From DATAZK01 sp963731205 (GTDB lineage: Bacteria > Actinomycetota > Actinomycetes > Frankiales > Frankiaceae), in assembly GCA_963731205.1 (NCBI GenBank), contig CAVSUJ010000001.1, forward strand, positions 372,001-436,000: DNA of 64,000 nucleotides, in the 5' to 3' direction. The notes beneath the pieces were generated by a model. That model made no database searches. It was not told the origin of the DNA and saw only the letters and a program-made list of their open reading frames with translations. Positions 59,437 through 64,000 of this stretch are shown one piece after another. Both the position numbers and the translations under genes were made by a program. Within the stretch, counting starts at the first letter, position 1, and each line of letters begins with the position of its first letter.

Positions 59437-62250
59437 GTGAGTGCTGCGGGGGATGTCGCAGCTGAGGTGGCGGCGTTCGTGCGCACCTACCCCTTCGGGC
59501 TGGACCCGTTTCAGCAGAAGGCCTGCGTCGCCCTGGCCGAGGGTCGCAGCGTCCTCGTCGCAGCGCCGACGGGTGCCGGCAAGACGGTCGTCGGCGAGTT
59601 CGCGGCCGACAAGGCGCTGCGCAGCGGCGGCAAGTGCTTCTACACGACCCCGATCAAGGCGCTGTCGAATCAGAAGTACACCGAGCTCTCGGCACGCTAC
59701 GGCGCGGCTCAGGTCGGGCTGCTGACCGGCGACACCGCCCGCAACGGCGACGCCCCGATCGTGGTCATGACGACCGAGGTCCTGCGCAACATGCTGTACG
59801 CCGGTTCCCAGGCGCTTCGCGGGCTGAGCCATGTCGTCATGGATGAGGTGCACTACCTGGCCGATCGCTTCCGCGGTGGCGTGTGGGAAGAGGTCATCCT
59901 GGCCCTCCCCGAGCCGGTGCGGCTGGTCTCGCTGTCGGCGACCGTCAGCAATGCCGAGGAATTCGGCGAGTGGCTGGAGACGGTCCGCGGCGATACGGCG
60001 GTCATCGTCGAGGAGCACCGCCCGGTGCCGCTCTGGCAGTCGGTGCTCGTCGCCCGGCGGCTGTATGACCTGTTCGCTGATCCAGAGGACGCCGGCGACT
60101 CCGGTGGCAGCGAGGTGAACCGCGAGCTGGTGCGGCTGCGGGCCGAGCAGTCGCGGGCTGATCACTCGCGTACCGGGCCGGGTTCGCGGGCGCGTACGAG
60201 TCGCAGCAGCGGCCCGCGCGGAACCCGGCGCCTGGATGCGCCGCGCCCGCGCCGGATCTGGGTCCCGTCGCGTCCTGACGTGATCGAGATCCTCGACCGT
60301 GAGGGCCTGCTGCCGGCGATCACGTTCATCTTCAGCCGGGCCGGGTGCGATGCGGCGGTCGGCCAGTGCCTGGCGGCCGGCCTGAGGCTCGCGACTCCTG
60401 ACGAGCGGACGCGTATTCGCGAGCACGCCCGCGAGCGCACGTCCGATCTGTCGGACGCCGATCTGCGGGTGCTCGGCTACTGGGAGTGGCTCGACGGGCT
60501 CGAGCGCGGGATCGCCGCCCATCACGCCGGACTACTTCCGCGCTTCAAGGAGATCACCGAGGAACTGTTCGCCGGAGGGCTGGTGAAGGCCGTCTTCGCG
60601 ACGGAGACGCTGGCGCTGGGCATCAACATGCCCGCCCGATCCGTCGTGCTCGAGCGGCTCGTGAAGTACAACGGCGAGACGCACGTCGAGCTGAGCGCCG
60701 GCGAGTACACCCAGCTGACCGGGCGCGCCGGGCGGCGCGGCATCGACGTCGAGGGTCATGCGGTGGTGCTGTGGACCACCGGTTTCGATCCGGAGCAGGT
60801 CGCCGGGCTCGCGTCGACCCGCACGTATCCGCTGCGCTCCTCGTTTCGGCCGTCCTACAACATGGCCGTCAACCTGGTCGCGTCCATGGGCCGTGACTCG
60901 GCGCGAGTGCTGCTGGAATCGTCGTTCGCGCAGTTCCAGGCGGACCGCGCGGTGGTGGGTTTGGCCCGCCAGGTGCACCGCCACGACGAAGCCATCGCGG
61001 GCTACGAGGACGCGATGCAGTGCGATCTGGGCTCGGCAGCGGAGTACGCCGCGCTGCGCCGCCGGCTCTCGCGCCGCGAGACCGAACTGGCCCGCGAGCG
61101 CTCGTCGCAGCGCCGGTTGCGGGCAGACGAGTCGCTGCGCAAGCTGCGCACCGGTGACGTCATCCGGGTGCCGGCCGGGCGCCGCGCCGGCCTGGCGATC
61201 GTGCTTTCGGACGGCGGTGCGGTCGCCGACACCGGCCGACTGGTGGTGCTCACCTCCGATCGTCAGGTGAAGCGGCTGTCTGCGGTCGACTTCCCCACGC
61301 CCGTCGAGGCGTTGGCGAAAGTCCGGGTCGGGCGCAGCTTCAACCCGCGTTCTCCCCAATCGCGTCGTGACCTCGCGTCATCGCTGCGTGAACTCGGCCT
61401 GAGCAACGAGAAGCTGGCGGATCCGAGCCGGCGCCGCGGCGGGGATGACCCTGCCGGGCCCGACGACGAGATCGCCCGGCTGCGCGACGAGCTGCGCGAG
61501 CATCCGGTCCACGCGTGCCCCGACCGCGAGCAGCACATGCGCTGGGCCGAGCGAGCCGACCGGCTCCGACGCGAGACGGCCGGGCTGAAGCAGCGGGTCG
61601 AAGGCCGCACCAATACGATCGCGCGCACCTTCGACCGGGTGTGCCGGCTGCTCGAGGAATCCGGCTACCTGAGGGCCCACGCCGAGGGCGCGGCAGACGC
61701 GCCGGAGGTCACTCCCGAAGGCAAGCGGCTGGCCCGGATCTACGCGGAGTCAGACCTGCTGGTCGCCGAGTGCCTGCGCCAGGGGGTGTGGGACGAGCTG
61801 GGTCCGCCCGCGCTGGCGGCGGTCGCGTCGTCCATCGTGTACGAGTCGCGTACCGACGAGCACCGCGATCCCGTGCTGCCGGGTGGACCCGAGGTGCGGG
61901 CGGCGCTCGACGCGACCATCGCGCTGCGCCGCGAACTCAAGGATGTGGAAGCAGCGCACCGCCTCGATCAGCTCCCGGGCCTCGACGCGGGCTTCGCCTG
62001 GGCGGCGTTCCACTATGCGGCAGGAGCCCAGCTCGAGCGCGTGCTGCTCGGCCCGGGCGTCGGATCGTCGCGGGGCAGTGATCAGGGCCGCGAGATCGCG
62101 GCCGGCGACTTCGTGCGCTGGACCCGCCAGCTCGTCGATCTGCTGGGTCAGGTCGCCGACGTGGCCGAGGATCCGGTACGCACCTCCGCTCGCCGAGCCG
62201 TCGAGGGTTTGCGCCGCGGCGTCGTCGCCGTCGACGCGCAGGACGCCTGA
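59437..62250 (+). CDS. helY: DEAD/DEAH-box helicase (HelY, Ski2/Mtr4-like)
   Basis: A 937-residue superfamily-2 helicase. Motif I APTGAGKT (residues 43-50), Ia TTPIKALSNQKY, II VVMDEVHYLAD, III SLSATVSNAEEF, then a long basic insert (about 220-275), motif IV-V region TFIFSRAGCD, ATETLALGINMPARSVV and VI QLTGRAGRRGID. The C-terminal third holds Ski2-like accessory and DSHCT regions (EESGYLRAHAEG; GVWDELGPPALAAVASSIVYESR). Expected role: RNA unwinding or processing. GTG start 4 nt after tatC. Ortholog position matches Rv2092c. Confidence 0.92.
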   Translation: MSAAGDVAAEVAAFVRTYPFGLDPFQQKACVALAEGRSVLVAAPTGAGKTVVGEFAADKALRSGGKCFYTTPIKALSNQKYTELSARYGAAQVGLLTGDTARNGDAPIVVMTTEVLRNMLYAGSQALRGLSHVVMDEVHYLADRFRGGVWEEVILALPEPVRLVSLSATVSNAEEFGEWLETVRGDTAVIVEEHRPVPLWQSVLVARRLYDLFADPEDAGDSGGSEVNRELVRLRAEQSRADHSRTGPGSRARTSRSSGPRGTRRLDAPRPRRIWVPSRPDVIEILDREGLLPAITFIFSRAGCDAAVGQCLAAGLRLATPDERTRIREHARERTSDLSDADLRVLGYWEWLDGLERGIAAHHAGLLPRFKEITEELFAGGLVKAVFATETLALGINMPARSVVLERLVKYNGETHVELSAGEYTQLTGRAGRRGIDVEGHAVVLWTTGFDPEQVAGLASTRTYPLRSSFRPSYNMAVNLVASMGRDSARVLLESSFAQFQADRAVVGLARQVHRHDEAIAGYEDAMQCDLGSAAEYAALRRRLSRRETELARERSSQRRLRADESLRKLRTGDVIRVPAGRRAGLAIVLSDGGAVADTGRLVVLTSDRQVKRLSAVDFPTPVEALAKVRVGRSFNPRSPQSRRDLASSLRELGLSNEKLADPSRRRGGDDPAGPDDEIARLRDELREHPVHACPDREQHMRWAERADRLRRETAGLKQRVEGRTNTIARTFDRVCRLLEESGYLRAHAEGAADAPEVTPEGKRLARIYAESDLLVAECLRQGVWDELGPPALAAVASSIVYESRTDEHRDPVLPGGPEVRAALDATIALRRELKDVEAAHRLDQLPGLDAGFAWAAFHYAAGAQLERVLLGPGVGSSRGSDQGREIAAGDFVRWTRQLVDLLGQVADVAEDPVRTSARRAVEGLRRGVVAVDAQDA

Positions 62251-62477
62251 AGCCGGCTGCGCTCCGACTCGCGGCGCATCATCCGGGCGGCCACCGCGTC
62301 AGCCCACTCCAGGTCATCGAGGGTCGCCCGGTCGCGTCCCTCGACCTCCAGCAGCGCGGCCACCAGATCGGCGGAGAGCTGGACGACTCGGCGCAGGGGC
62401 GTCGGCAGCGGGCCCTCGTGCTGCGCGCAGCTGCACCGGTGCCGGCGGACTCTCGACGGAAGCGTCAGCAGGCTCAT
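62148..62477 (-). CDS. Hypothetical small protein overlapping the 3' end of helY
   Basis: A 109-residue frame: MSLLTLPSRVRRHRCSC then an apparently helical, protein-like stretch (RRVVQLSADLVAALLEVEGRDRATLDDLEWADAVAARMMRRESER). The final ~35 codons lie antisense inside helY and look random, so the true end may be earlier or the frame may be spurious. AGGA is 6 nt upstream of the ATG. No family recognised. Confidence 0.35.
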   Translation of the reverse strand: MSLLTLPSRVRRHRCSCAQHEGPLPTPLRRVVQLSADLVAALLEVEGRDRATLDDLEWADAVAARMMRRESERSRLQASCASTATTPRRKPSTARRAEVRTGSSATSAT

Positions 62478-62658
62478 GCGTCCTAGCGTCGGCCGGTCCT
62501 GACCTGCGAACAAGACTTGAATCTGGGCCGGCGGTAGGGATCGGGCGAGTCCCACAGGCGCTGGCCGGTTGTCCCCAGCTTGTGCTCAGCGCCGTCCCCA
62601 GCTCTGTCCCCAGCGCCGGCTCGTCGTTGGGTGCTCGTTGCGTTCGGCCCCGGGATTT

Positions 62659-62782
62659 GGTGGCGCCAGCAAATGCGGGTGTCGGAGCACCCTGAGAAGG
62701 TGGCGCCAGGTTGGTGGGAAGGCGGGTCGAGGTGGCGCCAGTAAATGCGGGTGCTGGAGCACCCTGAGATGGTGGCGCCAGG
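62659..62782. repeat. Two imperfect 52-bp direct repeats built from TGGCGCCA palindromes and a hairpin
   Basis: Copies 62659-62710 and 62731-62782 agree at 48 of 52 positions. Each is bounded by TGGCGCCA palindromes (62661-62668, 62701-62708, 62733-62740, 62773-62780, starts spaced 40-32-40) and holds a central hairpin; in copy 2 this is GGGTGCT-GG-AGCACCC. They lie in a ~340-nt gap with no supported gene, downstream of plsC. Resembles a repetitive extragenic palindromic element. Confidence 0.75.
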
Positions 62783-62817
62783 CAATGAGGCAGCGGCTCT
62801 CAGTGCGGCGCGCAGAG

Positions 62818-63753
62818 TCAGCGGTCGGCGGCCCAGGGGTCGGCGGCCAGGGGGGCTTCGTGCTCGACGGGAGCGCCGGCGGCCCAGATGCGACGCCAGC
62901 GGGCCATGTCGGTCGTGTCGGAGGGGTCGGTGGGGGGCTCGGACGCTGCCGGCGGCGTCTTGATCGAGTCCCACCACGAGCTCGCGTCCTCGGCGCAGAG
63001 CTGACTGACCGAGAGCCGGATGCGGTCGGTGAGCTGCTTGGCGTTCTCCTCGGGGCGCAGCCGCAGCGGCGCTCCGAACCGGATGCTCACCGGCCGGCGG
63101 CCAGGCACCGGCCAGCCGCGACCACGGGGCATCGCCGAGTACGCGCCCCGCAGGCCGATGGGTACGACCGGCACGCCTGCTGACATCGCGAGCCGGGCCG
63201 TACCGCTCTTGAACGAGCCGAGCTGCCCATCGGGAGATCGGGTGCCCTCCGGGAAGATGACCAGGTTCCAGCCGCCGTCGACCAGCTCGCGCGGCGTGGA
63301 GGAGGACGACGCGGTGGTGGCCCGGCGGTCGAGCGGGACGGTGCCGAAGGCAAGCGCGGTACCGGTGGCCCGCCACCAGGCGTCGAAGAAGTAGTCGGCG
63401 GCGGCGGTGACGAGCGTGCGGCGGCGCCAGGCCGGCGGGAGCGAGCAGAGGATCAGCGGTGCGTCGAGATGGGAGCTGTGGTTGGCGGTGAAGATCACCG
63501 GGCCTTCGACACCGACGAGGTTGTCGAGCCCGCGCACCTGCGGCGAGACCTCCGACCACACGAGCGGTTTGAGCCCGGCCGCCTGGATGGCCGCCCTGGC
63601 GCTGACCGCCAGCGGGGTGCGCGCCCACGCGGTCGCGAACTCCGACGGAGGATCCGGCGGCGGCCGGTGCGCTTCCGCTGACGCCGGGACGAGCGGGCGC
63701 CCTCCCCATCGCCACCCGCGGGCGACATCACGTAGCCGCGCCTGACCCGCCAC
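62818..63753 (-). CDS. 1-acyl-sn-glycerol-3-phosphate acyltransferase family protein (PlsC-like)
   Basis: A 311-residue membrane-associated acyltransferase. Motif I FTANHSSHLDAPLI (catalytic HxxxxD), motif II near FGTVPLDRRATT, motif III VIFPEGTRSPDGQLGSFKSG and motif IV VPVVPIGLRGAY are all present. Such enzymes acylate lysophosphatidic acid or related acceptors in phospholipid synthesis. The N-terminal ~60 residues and the C-terminal ~50 residues are extensions beyond the core. The GTG start overlaps the stop of the upstream gene by 1 nt, so both are in one operon. The 52-bp repeats lie just beyond its 3' end. Confidence 0.88.
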   Translation of the reverse strand: MAGQARLRDVARGWRWGGRPLVPASAEAHRPPPDPPSEFATAWARTPLAVSARAAIQAAGLKPLVWSEVSPQVRGLDNLVGVEGPVIFTANHSSHLDAPLILCSLPPAWRRRTLVTAAADYFFDAWWRATGTALAFGTVPLDRRATTASSSSTPRELVDGGWNLVIFPEGTRSPDGQLGSFKSGTARLAMSAGVPVVPIGLRGAYSAMPRGRGWPVPGRRPVSIRFGAPLRLRPEENAKQLTDRIRLSVSQLCAEDASSWWDSIKTPPAASEPPTDPSDTTDMARWRRIWAAGAPVEHEAPLAADPWAADR

Positions 63754-64000
63754 TAGCGCACGTCCGCAAGCGTGTGCGGCGGTGCGTGCAGGTAGCTGAT
63801 CGTCGGGCTAGAACCCACCGCCCCGTGCACCATCTCCAGCGCGTCGGCCATCGTCGTCGCAGCCCGAAAGCCCATACGTTCCACGGCTTTTCGGTCGGCG
63901 CCGACCCAGACGACGTTGCGCGAGTCGCCGAGATGATCGAGCGCGTGAGCGCCCCAGTACCACATGTAGAACGGGTGCACGCCGTGGTAGGCGTGGGAGG
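63753..64000 (-). CDS. Probable LarA-like / DUF2088 protein, C-terminal end (truncated by window edge)
   Basis: The last ~80 residues of a protein whose start lies beyond the window. GVHPFYMWYWGAHALDHLGD, VVWVGADRKAVERMGFRAATTMADALEMV and SYLHAPPHTLADVR resemble the C-terminus of LarA-like (nickel-dependent lactate-racemase-fold, DUF2088) proteins that sit beside plsC in other actinobacteria. The assignment rests on this short segment and recall of the family, so it is tentative. Its stop overlaps the plsC start. Confidence 0.45.
   Translation of the reverse strand, partial: SHAYHGVHPFYMWYWGAHALDHLGDSRNVVWVGADRKAVERMGFRAATTMADALEMVHGAVGSSPTISYLHAPPHTLADVR

Overview
The window comes from the chromosome of a high-GC actinomycete. 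The evidence is the dense DUF-family gene order shared with Mycobacterium and Streptomyces, many GTG and a few TTG starts, 1-4 nt start/stop overlaps, and hairpin terminators without T-tracts. Several blocks match the M. tuberculosis order: dut-DUF3710-OB-DUF3159; DUF881-sbp-DUF881-gcvH-garA-ftsR-DUF151-merR (Rv1823-Rv1830); pafB-pafC-tatA-tatC-helY. The order within the class cannot be read; a Frankia/Jatrophihabitans-like lineage is a guess. No rRNA, tRNA, CRISPR, prophage or insertion sequence was recognised.

Layout. 1-9.5 kb is housekeeping: the aconitase C-terminus, an inositol-monophosphatase-family enzyme, and the minus-strand gamma-carbonic anhydrase, aldehyde dehydrogenase, amidase and DUF4235 genes. 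Then come dut and its conserved followers, a stand-alone LigD-type polymerase and a LysE-family exporter. 9.6-33 kb is a large surface-polysaccharide locus: WbaP-type initiating transferase, Wzz-like protein, two paralogous Wzy-like polymerases, Wzx-like flippase, two sulfotransferases, a Branch-family and a GT2 glycosyltransferase, an Alg13/Alg14-like pair, an APH-fold kinase-like protein, a DUF3048 lipoprotein, an acetyltransferase, a PAP2 protein, and three secreted or lipid-anchored GH26-like glycosidases. 33-43 kb holds transhydrogenase SthA, an ATP-dependent ligase, DUF2127 and a treX-treY-rrf2-treZ operon. 43.7-51.4 kb is the conserved division/glycine-cleavage/GarA block. 51.6-55.3 kb has a HAD phosphatase, OtsA-like trehalose-phosphate synthase and a Ser/Thr kinase. 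55.4-62.3 kb is pafBC-tatAC-helY. The end carries PlsC and a partial LarA-like gene.

The polysaccharide genes read as one system. WbaP loads the first sugar on undecaprenyl phosphate, glycosyltransferases and sulfotransferases elaborate the repeat, Wzx flips it, Wzy with Wzz polymerises it, and the GH26-like enzymes may trim or release product. From 21.7 to 32.2 kb the genes are mostly start/stop-overlapped, suggesting one long operon.

Caution: nearly every gene between 9.6 and 29.6 kb is broken by several frameshifts, while genes on both sides, and WbaP inside, are intact. The shifts include apparent single-base gains and losses, and codon structure and motifs survive on both sides of each break. 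I read this as a locally unpolished assembly rather than decay, but the sequence alone cannot settle it. These genes are reported as single, frameshifted loci with approximate internal joins.
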